A DNA stretch of 58,303 nucleotides, taken from Flavobacteriales bacterium (GTDB lineage Bacteria > Bacteroidota > Bacteroidia > NS11-12g > UBA955). The notes under the pieces are model-generated. The model searched no databases and was not told where the DNA came from. It worked only from the letters and a program-made list of their open reading frames with translations. Positions 1 through 8,623 of this stretch are shown piece by piece. How positions within the stretch are numbered: the first letter of the stretch is position 1; each line of letters opens with the position of its first letter. The stretch is taken from contig CANFLS010000016.1 in the NCBI GenBank assembly GCA_947447955.1, forward strand, positions 1 to 58,303, written 5' to 3'. Made by a program: the position numbers and the translations under genes.

Positions 1-383
1 TAGATGACCTTATTAAATCCAGAGAATTTTATCAAGCAATTGGATTTAAAATCATGGAACAACATGCCAATAATAATCAAATGGTGGGTTTGGTAATTGG
101 GCAACAAAAAGTTGCAGTGATGTTATTCCCTAAATCGGTTTTTGGTGGATTTATTCAAAACTCAGTTACAAATACATCTGAGTCAAATGAAGTGCTGATT
201 TCTATCGATGCTGCTTCGCCAGAAGAAGTAGATGCTTTGATAGCATTGGTTGAAAAGGCTGGTGGTAAAGTCTATGGCAAGCCAGGTTGGAGTCAAGGTT
301 GGATGTACGGTGCTGGTTTTTGTGATTTGGATGGACATCGTTGGAACATACTCCACATGGATATGTCTAAAATGCCAAAATAA
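1..383 (+). CDS. VOC family (glyoxalase/bleomycin-resistance-like) protein, 5'-truncated
   Basis: The reading frame is open to the window edge; the first visible codon is at position 3, so the true start lies upstream. Visible residues include SREFYQAIGF, the usual first-strand/helix signature of VOC-fold proteins. Near the end, GWMYGAGFCDLDGHRWNILH resembles the metal- or substrate-binding end of the second beta-alpha-beta-beta-beta module. It is probably a small cytosolic VOC protein of the PhnB/YdcG-like type. The substrate cannot be inferred. The ATG at 54 is internal to the fold and is not the likely start. About 165 bp of non-coding sequence separates it from the next gene. Confidence 0.75.
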   Translation, partial: DDLIKSREFYQAIGFKIMEQHANNNQMVGLVIGQQKVAVMLFPKSVFGGFIQNSVTNTSESNEVLISIDAASPEEVDALIALVEKAGGKVYGKPGWSQGWMYGAGFCDLDGHRWNILHMDMSKMPK

Positions 384-528
384 GTATATTTCCATTTTAA
401 GCTAAATACTCTGTGAGTGTTTTTATTTAATACCTAGGATTATTTTTACCTAGAGTTTTTTTAAGAATCCTTTTTCTAAAATACTATACACCAATCAATA
501 GTCTGTATAGCTTGATTTTACTAAAGCC

Positions 529-536
529 TAACTTTG
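529..536 (+). promoter_or_regulatory. Bacteroidota -7 promoter box (TAACTTTG)
   Basis: TAACTTTG matches the Bacteroidota -7 consensus TAnnTTTG and lies 13 nt before the ATG at 550. A TTG at 512-514 could be the -33 element, but its 14-nt spacing is shorter than usual. Confidence 0.45.
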
Positions 537-549
537 TAAATTATTGATT

Positions 550-2115
550 ATGTTTAGAAAAATTATTCCCTTTTTGGTTTTTGGGGCTATTACAATTCAA
601 GCCAATGCATCTCATTTGGTAGGGGCCGATATGTCCTATACAAGTTTGGGGTCTGGTAAATACAAAATCACTTTGAAGGTTTATAGAGATTGTAGAGGGA
701 TTTCACTTGGGACACTGAATCTTACTGCGTTTGCGGGTAGCAATGGTAATAATACTTGCGGAACTGTTAATCTAAATTCATTTACAAGGGTAAATGTTTC
801 TGATATCACCAATAATTGTCCCAATTCAGCGAAGCCATGTAACCCGTCTAATACAAGCAGTTCAGGTAACGGTGTTGAAGAGCATGTTTTAGAACAAATA
901 GTAGATTTTGGCATTGCTCCTTTAAAGAATTTTGTAAATAATTCTAGTTGTTGTGAAGTTACTTTTAGTGCGAATGAATGTTGCCGCAGTGGTTCAATAA
1001 CCACTGGTCCTGCCGGAGCTGATTTTTATATTACATGTTCAATTGATTTGTGTAATTTGAAACGTACAAATAAACCAGAAAATACTTCGCCACGATGGGT
1101 TTATAAACCAATTGTTAAAGCTTGTTGTAACGTTCCCTATTATGGGGCCAATGATATTGGCGATACAACAGATTTTGATTCGATTACATTTTCAATGTTT
1201 GCACCCATACAGGCTTTGCCAAATACGCCCGTAACATATTCTTCTCCATTTAGTGCCCAATATCCGCTTACTTCATATTGTATTCCCCCAACATCAATTC
1301 AATGTACCCCAAATCCAACTTTAGAAACGCCAAAAGGATTTTACATGGACACAGTAACAGGTGATTTTGTATTCACCCCTATTAAATGCGACGAAGTTCC
1401 TGTAATTAGTTTTGAGCAAAAAGAATGGAGAAAGGATGCCACAACTGGTTCGTGGTTGTGCATTGGTAAAACCCACCGAGAAATGCAAGTTTGGGTAAAT
1501 AACAATTGCGCTTCAAACTTCCCTCCACGTATTTTGGGGGAAAGGAAAATGGCTGTTTGTGCAGGTCAGAAAATTTGTGAAACAATTAAAATCTTAGATA
1601 AAACAATAACCCCAATGCAAACTGTTGCCGACACACCAACAATTATGTGGAGTGCGAATTTTACGGGTGCTGTTTTTAGCATTGTTGATACTGTGCAAAG
1701 AGAACAAGAAGTTCAATTTTGTTGGCAAACAAAGTTGAGCGATGCTGCAGATATTGCCTATGGATTTTCAATTACCGCCAACGATTCTCAATGTAATCCT
1801 AATTTCCCCTCCACTGCCAATTTCAAAGTGAAGGTGATCGATTGCAATAAATCGGAGGTGAAAAATATCAAATCTAAAGTGCCAACGGAAAGAATCATTC
1901 CCAATCCGTCTAATTGGCAATTTGCCATTGTCCTTCAAAAAGAAATTTCACATACAGAAGTAATTGTTTCTGATTTTGCGGGAAGAAAAATTTATACCAA
2001 AACCTTTAACGACTCAAAGGAGTTGTTGATGGATTTCCAATTGCCTTCTGGAATATATTTCGCGAACTTCGAAATTGACAATCAACTGAGAAGTCTAAAA
2101 TTCGTAATTGAATAA
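550..2115 (+). CDS. T9SS-sorted secreted protein with type A C-terminal domain
   Basis: A 521-residue secreted protein. A TTG at 544 is also in frame, but the ATG at 550 gives a clean Sec signal (FRKIIPFLVFGAITIQANA). The mature N-terminus SHLVGADMSY is typical of a widespread family of Bacteroidota surface proteins beginning SHLVGG. The body is cysteine-rich, with motifs such as YRDCRG and CCNVPYYG. The last ~75 residues (from IPNPSNWQF) form a type A T9SS sorting domain: a PNPS motif, a GRKIY-like strand and the ending SGIYFANF. The large protein at 54311-57523 has the same N-terminal layout (YRDCRA, FDTLTGRMVY), so the two are paralogues at opposite ends of the window. It is followed after 2 nt by the DUF6340-like gene, an apparent operon. 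Its ligand is unknown. Confidence 0.85.
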   Translation: MFRKIIPFLVFGAITIQANASHLVGADMSYTSLGSGKYKITLKVYRDCRGISLGTLNLTAFAGSNGNNTCGTVNLNSFTRVNVSDITNNCPNSAKPCNPSNTSSSGNGVEEHVLEQIVDFGIAPLKNFVNNSSCCEVTFSANECCRSGSITTGPAGADFYITCSIDLCNLKRTNKPENTSPRWVYKPIVKACCNVPYYGANDIGDTTDFDSITFSMFAPIQALPNTPVTYSSPFSAQYPLTSYCIPPTSIQCTPNPTLETPKGFYMDTVTGDFVFTPIKCDEVPVISFEQKEWRKDATTGSWLCIGKTHREMQVWVNNNCASNFPPRILGERKMAVCAGQKICETIKILDKTITPMQTVADTPTIMWSANFTGAVFSIVDTVQREQEVQFCWQTKLSDAADIAYGFSITANDSQCNPNFPSTANFKVKVIDCNKSEVKNIKSKVPTERIIPNPSNWQFAIVLQKEISHTEVIVSDFAGRKIYTKTFNDSKELLMDFQLPSGIYFANFEIDNQLRSLKFVIE

Positions 2116-2117
2116 AC

Positions 2118-3146
2118 ATGGTAAACAAATCCCAAATAAATGTAATCGCCCTATTGATTGGGGTATTGTTTTTAAATCAATCATGCCGCACAAAACTGAT
2201 CAATGTGCAAATTGTATCCAATCCGAAAATCGCATTGGCGCCGGAAGTGAAAAAGATTGCATTGGTGAATTTGGTAAAAACCAATAATATTGGCAATAAA
2301 TTGGGCGAAGTTTTGGCTGGCGAAATACCTGGAAATGATTCCCGTTTGGCTGCTGAAAGTTTAAATTCTTTGGAAATCACCATCGCTTCAAGCAAAAAGT
2401 ACGCAGTAAGCCAGAGTGCTATCAAAATCCCTCAAAAAAACAACAACCTTTCATTTGGAGAACCAATTTCTTGGACGAAAATAGATTCATTTGCAAAGTC
2501 AGAAAACGCCGATGTGGTAATTGCATTAGAGTATTTTAATGCATCATTTGCCGTGAATATTAATCAAACCCTTCTAAACGGGAATAACAATCCAACTTAT
2601 GGAATAGCGCCGAATTTGCTGCCTGGATTGGGTAGGGTTTATGGCGAATCTCGTGCGGAAACGGGATTTAGAATTTATGACAATTTGCATAAGACTATTG
2701 TGTTTCAAAATAATGCAAGTTTTTTTCAAAGTCATTCAATTAACTATTTCGATGCGGTGAAAATGGTGATGGTAAAAAATGATCATTTGTATGATATTAG
2801 CAGATATGCGGGTCAGCAATTTGCGGGTAATTTTTTCCCCGTTCGTTTTATTGCAAACAGAAAAATAACAAAGTATAAAAGTTCTAAATTTAAAATGGCT
2901 TATCGATTGGCAATTGTAGGACAATGGCAAAGTGCGGCTGATATTTTTGAGCAAATTTTGATTGAATCAACATCTACAAGGGCAAAATGGCGTTCTGCCT
3001 ATAACATGGCTTTGTGCTATGAAGTTTTGGGCGATTTGCCAAAAGCATACAAAATGGCCCAAGAAGCCTATGCCATTTCAGGCAAAAGAAAAGCCTTAGA
3101 TTATGCCAATTTAATTAACGGCAGAATACAAAATGTTTGGCGTTAG
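2118..3146 (+). CDS. DUF6340-like lipoprotein
   Basis: A 342-residue protein. Its signal ends in a lipobox (LFLNQSC), so it is probably anchored to a membrane. The segment EVKKIALVNLVKTNN and the acidic/hydrophobic pattern that follows fit the DUF6340 family of Bacteroidota lipoproteins. The C-terminal third (AYRLAIVGQWQSAADIFEQ, then YNMALCYEVLGDLPKAYKMA) contains one or two TPR-like helical pairs. It starts 2 nt after the stop of the T9SS gene, so it is very likely cotranscribed with it. The molecular role is unknown. Family assignment is from memory of the motif pattern. Confidence 0.75.
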   Translation: MVNKSQINVIALLIGVLFLNQSCRTKLINVQIVSNPKIALAPEVKKIALVNLVKTNNIGNKLGEVLAGEIPGNDSRLAAESLNSLEITIASSKKYAVSQSAIKIPQKNNNLSFGEPISWTKIDSFAKSENADVVIALEYFNASFAVNINQTLLNGNNNPTYGIAPNLLPGLGRVYGESRAETGFRIYDNLHKTIVFQNNASFFQSHSINYFDAVKMVMVKNDHLYDISRYAGQQFAGNFFPVRFIANRKITKYKSSKFKMAYRLAIVGQWQSAADIFEQILIESTSTRAKWRSAYNMALCYEVLGDLPKAYKMAQEAYAISGKRKALDYANLINGRIQNVWR

Positions 3147-3204
3147 TATTTAAATGGTAACGAAATCATAGAGATTTCGCAATATTCAAATTGTAAAGTG
3201 GATT

Positions 3205-3212
3205 TACATTTG
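3205..3212 (+). promoter_or_regulatory. -7 box (TACATTTG) before the first YncE/phosphatase gene
   Basis: TACATTTG fits TAnnTTTG and ends 10 nt before the ATG at 3223, which would leave a leader of only a few nucleotides. No -33 element is evident at the usual distance. Confidence 0.35.
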
Positions 3213-3222
3213 GGTTTCGTTT

Positions 3223-5997
3223 ATGAAATCAAAATCCAACTTGCTATTTATTGCTGGCTTATTCGTTAGCACACTTTTTGGCCAAAAAAACCCAACTCAA
3301 AATAATCATAACTACAATTCTGTTCCGGCAGAATTTGAGTACTGTAAAATTAATATTAACGGGAAGTCAATTCTACCAAGTGGAAGATATGTATCTCCTG
3401 TTGGTGATTTGGTTAGGATTAGCCGTGCGCCTTTTGGATTGAGCGTTAACGATGCAGAAACCAAAGCGGTGGTTTTACATAACAGTGCAATTTCATTAAT
3501 CGATCTGAACCAAACAAAACTATTAGCCCAAAGATTTCCAGAATACGATAACTCAGGAACAGATATTTTGCATGGTGCTAGTTTTATTGGAACGGCATTT
3601 GGGAATGATAAGCTTGTTTATTTAAGTGGTGGTGATAAGGGTGTTGTTTGGAGTTTTGATGTAGAGAGCAAAAGAATTGTTGATTCGATTGATTGTAACT
3701 TATTTCAAGATCAAAAAGGCGAGTGCTTTTTAACCGATATCTGTATTGATAAAGCGAAACAAGAAATTTGGATTTTAGATAGGGCTTGGCAGGTTGTTTA
3801 CAGGGTGAATTTGGTTACCAAAAAACTCATTGCCAAAATTGCAGTTGGTCGCATTCCTTTTGGTTTGAGCCTTTCCTCAGACAACAAACACGTTGTTGTT
3901 GTTAATGTAGGTATATATAACTATCCGTTGTTGCCAGGCATTACACCAAAAAATAAAGACAGCTTTTATCTGCATTTCCCTCCTTATGGCGCAGATACAA
4001 AAGAGTCGAGAGAAGGAGTTGAAATTGAGGGACGAAAAATCCCAGGATTGGGTAGTCCAAACAATGATGAATCTATGTCTGCATGGATTATTGATGTAAA
4101 AAGCAATAAAGTTTCAGCTAAGATCAAAATGGGAGTACCCATCGGTTCATTTATAGATGAAGTAGAAGTTGTTGGTGGAAGTCATCCAAACTCAGTGGTT
4201 TGTGATGGAAATTTGGCATATATTAGTCAAACCCAACTCGATGAAATAGCGGTTTTAGATATTCAAAAACGTAAAATAATTAAAAGAATTCCTATTCAAA
4301 CCAACACATTTTTAGATTCAACCAAAGGGTATTTTCCTTATGGATTGGATATTGATAAAACGAACAAACGGTTGTTTGTTTCTTTGCTTGGATATAATGC
4401 TGTTTGTGTAATTGATTTAAAATCAAATAAATGTGCTGGTTTTATTCCTGGCGGTTGGGGTGTTTCTAGGGTGAAGTACTTAAATAAATCGAATCAAATT
4501 GTATTTACTTCAATTCGTGGTTTGGGTGCAGGTCCAAACGGTGGAAAAGGCTTTAAGGCTCCTCCACAAGGATCTTATATTGGAGATATTCAACTTGGGC
4601 TTTTTCAAAAAGTGACTTTGGGCGGTCAAGCTTTAATGGATAGTTTTTCAAAGAGTTGTTTGAAAAACACAGTAAAACAGAGTACTACAAATTCAGTAAA
4701 TTCCTTTGATAAAAAAATATCTGCCCAATCGCCAATTCAACACATTGTATACATAACCAAAGAAAATAGAACCTTTGATGAAATGTTTGGCCAGATTAAG
4801 GAGGTTAATGGTGATTCATCATTGTCGAGATTTGGAATTAGGGCAGAGCAATTCGTGAAAGATCAAATTTTGAATTTGCCGAATGCGGTATTGAGCAAAT
4901 ACGGTTTTGATACCTTGCAAAAAGAGCGTTTTTTGAATAGTTTAGACAATTTGAAAGTTGCTCCAAATCATTTGAAAATTGCCAAGCAGTTTTCGGTTTC
5001 TGATAATTTTTATTGCGACAGTGATGCTTCAATTCATGGACATCATTGGATGATGGGAACAATACCGAACGAATATGTTGAAACAAATTCTGCAAATGCG
5101 GGTGGTTTCAGATTGTTTTCTCCTGCAAAGGGAAGGCGGTTTCCTAGAACAACAGGTGCGCAAGATCCCGAGGATTATAATTTAACTGGAGGTCTTTGGG
5201 AAGCCCTAGATAGAAATCATGTTTCGGTTTATAATTTTGGCGAAGCCAATGAATATACTGATGTTCAAGAGGAGTGGTATGATACCTTAAATGGAACAGC
5301 TTTGGCCGTGCCATTTCCAATGCCTAAGGCAATTTATTCTAGAACATCGAGAAATTATGCTGGTTACAATACAAGTATTCCTGACCAATTTAGGGTTGAA
5401 CAATTTGAAACAGAATTTTCAAATCTTTGGTTGAATGGGAAAGATACGATGCCACAAATTATTACCATTCAATTGCCAAATGACCATACTTCTGGTCCAA
5501 GACCCGCAGACGGTTACCCAATGGTACAAAGTTATGTTGCAGACAATGATTTGGCTTTGGGCAGAATGTTGCAGTTTTTATCACATACGCCGTATTGGAA
5601 AAATATGTTGGTGATTGTTACTGAAGATGATCCACAAGGTGGTGTAGATCATATTGATGCACACAGAAGTGTTTTGCTTTTGGCTGGGCCTTACGTAAAA
5701 AAGAAATATGTTTCTCACAAACATGCAAATTTCGGTTCCATCATTCGCACAATCTACCACATGAATAACATTAAACCAGTCAATCATTTTGATGCAACTG
5801 CAACTTTATTGGATGATTTTTTTACAGATACTCCTGATTTTACTCCATATACTTTAGAGAAATCTGATGTAAGGGTTTTTGATCCAGAAGTAGCAATGAA
5901 AAAATATAACCGTTCAATTCCATGGAGGGAAATAAAAATGAGTGAGCCAATGGATTCTGAGAAAGAAATTAAAAAATCAATGGGAAATGAGAAATAA
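3223..5997 (+). CDS. YncE-type beta-propeller / alkaline-phosphatase-like phosphoesterase fusion
   Basis: A 924-residue exported protein with the signal KSNLLFIAGLFVSTLFGQ. Residues ~50-490 are a YncE/NHL-like propeller with recurring blade motifs such as GRIPFGLSLSSDNKHVVVVN and GYFPYGLDIDKTNKRLFVSL. Residues ~500-900 are a PF04185-type phosphoesterase domain of the alkaline phosphatase superfamily. Its hallmarks are HIVYITKENRTFDEMFG (metal/nucleophile region), LPNDHTSG, DNDLALG and VIVTEDDPQGGVDHIDAHRS (C-terminal metal ligands D, H and H). Homologues hydrolyse phosphomono- or diesters outside the cytoplasm; the substrate here is unknown. The 3' end overlaps the start of a paralogue by 11 nt, so the two are translationally linked. 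Confidence 0.87.
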   Translation: MKSKSNLLFIAGLFVSTLFGQKNPTQNNHNYNSVPAEFEYCKININGKSILPSGRYVSPVGDLVRISRAPFGLSVNDAETKAVVLHNSAISLIDLNQTKLLAQRFPEYDNSGTDILHGASFIGTAFGNDKLVYLSGGDKGVVWSFDVESKRIVDSIDCNLFQDQKGECFLTDICIDKAKQEIWILDRAWQVVYRVNLVTKKLIAKIAVGRIPFGLSLSSDNKHVVVVNVGIYNYPLLPGITPKNKDSFYLHFPPYGADTKESREGVEIEGRKIPGLGSPNNDESMSAWIIDVKSNKVSAKIKMGVPIGSFIDEVEVVGGSHPNSVVCDGNLAYISQTQLDEIAVLDIQKRKIIKRIPIQTNTFLDSTKGYFPYGLDIDKTNKRLFVSLLGYNAVCVIDLKSNKCAGFIPGGWGVSRVKYLNKSNQIVFTSIRGLGAGPNGGKGFKAPPQGSYIGDIQLGLFQKVTLGGQALMDSFSKSCLKNTVKQSTTNSVNSFDKKISAQSPIQHIVYITKENRTFDEMFGQIKEVNGDSSLSRFGIRAEQFVKDQILNLPNAVLSKYGFDTLQKERFLNSLDNLKVAPNHLKIAKQFSVSDNFYCDSDASIHGHHWMMGTIPNEYVETNSANAGGFRLFSPAKGRRFPRTTGAQDPEDYNLTGGLWEALDRNHVSVYNFGEANEYTDVQEEWYDTLNGTALAVPFPMPKAIYSRTSRNYAGYNTSIPDQFRVEQFETEFSNLWLNGKDTMPQIITIQLPNDHTSGPRPADGYPMVQSYVADNDLALGRMLQFLSHTPYWKNMLVIVTEDDPQGGVDHIDAHRSVLLLAGPYVKKKYVSHKHANFGSIIRTIYHMNNIKPVNHFDATATLLDDFFTDTPDFTPYTLEKSDVRVFDPEVAMKKYNRSIPWREIKMSEPMDSEKEIKKSMGNEK

Positions 5998-8419
5998 TAG
6001 ATTACAAGTTGTCGCGATAGTGCTTGGATTGTTTTTAGGGAATCAAAACCTTTATAGTCAACAATACCAAGTAAATAAAAATGCATACCAGTTGCCAAAT
6101 GGATGGAAGATTTCTGCAGTTGGCGAGATGTCGAAAATGGGAGATTTACCCATGCAGTTGGTTATTCATCCCTCAAAAAAATGGATGGTAGGAATCAATG
6201 CGGGGCAAAGTAACCAATCGTTGATGGTGTATGATTGCAAAACGGGCAATAGAACTGACAGTGTTTATATCAACAAAACTTTTTATGGTGGGGTATTTAA
6301 CAATACGGGAAAAGATTTTTATGTGAGTGGTTGTAACAATAACTGGATTGAACACTTTGTTTTTTCAAATGGCAAATTGAAATTAACGGATACCCTTTTT
6401 TTAGGAAAACCATGGCCAACAAAAATTTCGCCAGCCGGAATGTGTTTGGATAAGAAAAACGAGTTCTTGTATACCACAACAAAAGAAGATTCTGCGATTT
6501 ATCAAATCAATGTAAAGACAAAAAAATCGAAGGTTTTTTCTAAAATTAATTCTGAGGGATATTCACTCATTTTCGATGAAAAGCAAAATTTGCTCTGGGT
6601 GTCGGAGTGGGGAAATAAAACCATCGCTGCATTCGATGTTATTACTGGGAAATTAGCTGCAAGGATTAAAGTGGGTTCAAATCCCAACGAAATGATTTTG
6701 GATAACAAATCAAATAGGATTTTTGTAAGCTGCGGGAATGACAATTCAGTGCATGTTGTTTCTACATTAGAAAAAACAGTGAAGGAAATTCTAAATACTT
6801 CAATTTATCCTTTTTCTCCAACTGGAAGTACGCCAAACGGTTTGGATATTGATACAAAAACGGGTGTGCTTTTCGTTGCTAACGCAGACAATAACAATTT
6901 GGCTTTATTCGATATTCGCCAAATTGGTGAAACTAAGGGTATGGGATTTGTGCCTACGGGTTGGTATCCAACTCAGGTTAAGGTAGTTTCAAATCAAGTT
7001 TTTGTGGCAAATGGTAAAGGATTGGTTTCTTTGGCGAATCCATTTGGTCCAAATCCTATAGGTATAAAAAATTCTGCGGAATATCAAAAAGGAATTAAAA
7101 CATCACCGATTCAATATATCGGTGGATTGTTCAAGGGCGTTTTGCAAAAGCTTTCAATTGATTTTATACTTCAGAATTTACCATCACTTACGGAACAGGT
7201 TAAATTCAATACTCCTTATCACAATGATCAATTGTTGGGCGATATTGAAATCCCTAAAAACAATCCCATTCCCTCTAAAATTGGTCAGGCAAGCCCAATT
7301 AAACATGTCTTTTATATTATCAAAGAGAATAGAACTTACGATCAGGTTTTGAGTGATGTTGCTGGTGGTAATGGAGATACTTCTTTGTTGTTATTTGGAG
7401 AAAATATTACACCCAATCAGCATAAATTGGTGAAAGAATTTGTGTTACTAGATAATTTCTTTGTAGATGCCGAAGTAAGTGCCGACGGACATAATTGGAG
7501 CACTGCCGCAATTGCAAATGATTACACGGAAAAAACTTGGCCGACTAGTTACGGTGGCCGAGGGGGAGATTATGTTTATGAGGGACAGTCAAAAGTTGCA
7601 CACCCCGATAAAGGATTTATTTGGGATCACGCCAAAAGATCCAATGTAAGTTTTAGGACCTACGGAGAATTTGCCGATGAATACAAACCAAATATCAAAG
7701 TGCTAGAAAATCACATGTGTAATTATTTCACTTCGTGGGATGAAAACATAAGAGATACAAGTAGGGTTTATCAATGGAAAAGAGATTTTGATTCTTTATT
7801 AAATATCAATCAAGTTCCTCAGTTAAATACCTTGCGTTTAATAAACGACCATACTGAAGGTGTTAGAAAAAACAGACCAACCCCATTTGCACATATTGCG
7901 GATAACGATTTGTCGGTAGGGATGTTCATTGAATATTTATCTAAATCTAAAATCTGGGAAAGTTCTGTTGTGTTTATTTTGGAAGACGATGCTCAAAACG
8001 GAGCCGATCATGTTGATGCACATAGAAGTACAGCTTATGTTGCTGGAGGTTATGTAAAAAGGAAATTTGTTGACCATACTGCATATTCTACAAGTTCTAT
8101 GTTGAGAACAATGGAATTGATTTTAGGAATGTCGCCTATGAGTCAATATGATGCAGCATCTAAATCAATGTGGAGATGTTTTAATGATACTGCAAACAAT
8201 GAAATATTCAATGCTGTTCCTGCAAAAGTTGATTTGAATGAAAAGAATTCATCAACCAATTCAAAATCTACTTCTTTTTTAATGAATGAAAGTGAAAAGT
8301 TAGAATTAGACAAGGAAGATATTGCTGATGAACAATTGATGAATAGCCTATTATGGAAATATGTAAAAGGTGTTAATTCAGAATTACCAGCACAAAGACG
8401 TATATTTCTTAAATATTAA
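5987..8419 (+). CDS. second YncE-type propeller / alkaline-phosphatase-like fusion
   Basis: An 810-residue paralogue of the preceding gene. A GTG at 5942 is in frame, but the ATG at 5987 starts a proper signal peptide (RNNRLQVVAIVLGLFLGNQ) and overlaps the upstream stop by 11 nt, so I chose it. The propeller spans residues ~30-400 (blades such as TPNGLDIDTKTGVLFVAN). The phosphoesterase domain follows with HVFYIIKENRTYDQVLSD, LINDHTEG, DNDLSVG and FILEDDAQNGADHVDAHRS, so the expected metal ligands are kept. The insert between propeller and catalytic domain differs from its neighbour, which suggests different substrates rather than simple redundancy. Confidence 0.85.
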   Translation: MRNNRLQVVAIVLGLFLGNQNLYSQQYQVNKNAYQLPNGWKISAVGEMSKMGDLPMQLVIHPSKKWMVGINAGQSNQSLMVYDCKTGNRTDSVYINKTFYGGVFNNTGKDFYVSGCNNNWIEHFVFSNGKLKLTDTLFLGKPWPTKISPAGMCLDKKNEFLYTTTKEDSAIYQINVKTKKSKVFSKINSEGYSLIFDEKQNLLWVSEWGNKTIAAFDVITGKLAARIKVGSNPNEMILDNKSNRIFVSCGNDNSVHVVSTLEKTVKEILNTSIYPFSPTGSTPNGLDIDTKTGVLFVANADNNNLALFDIRQIGETKGMGFVPTGWYPTQVKVVSNQVFVANGKGLVSLANPFGPNPIGIKNSAEYQKGIKTSPIQYIGGLFKGVLQKLSIDFILQNLPSLTEQVKFNTPYHNDQLLGDIEIPKNNPIPSKIGQASPIKHVFYIIKENRTYDQVLSDVAGGNGDTSLLLFGENITPNQHKLVKEFVLLDNFFVDAEVSADGHNWSTAAIANDYTEKTWPTSYGGRGGDYVYEGQSKVAHPDKGFIWDHAKRSNVSFRTYGEFADEYKPNIKVLENHMCNYFTSWDENIRDTSRVYQWKRDFDSLLNINQVPQLNTLRLINDHTEGVRKNRPTPFAHIADNDLSVGMFIEYLSKSKIWESSVVFILEDDAQNGADHVDAHRSTAYVAGGYVKRKFVDHTAYSTSSMLRTMELILGMSPMSQYDAASKSMWRCFNDTANNEIFNAVPAKVDLNEKNSSTNSKSTSFLMNESEKLELDKEDIADEQLMNSLLWKYVKGVNSELPAQRRIFLKY

Positions 8420-8623
8420 TATTTTTTCAAGGTTAAATTTAGTGATTAATTTAAGATATTGATATTCAATTGTAAGTGATTAAAAAGTTTCCCGAAATTA
8501 ATCAAATTGTATCTTGTAAAACATGAAATTATTAACGAAATGTTGGTTATCGTATGTTAATGATAAGAATTTAATGTGATAATTTTTTAGGGGTTGATTT
8601 GTGCAAACAAACTAAAAGAAAAT

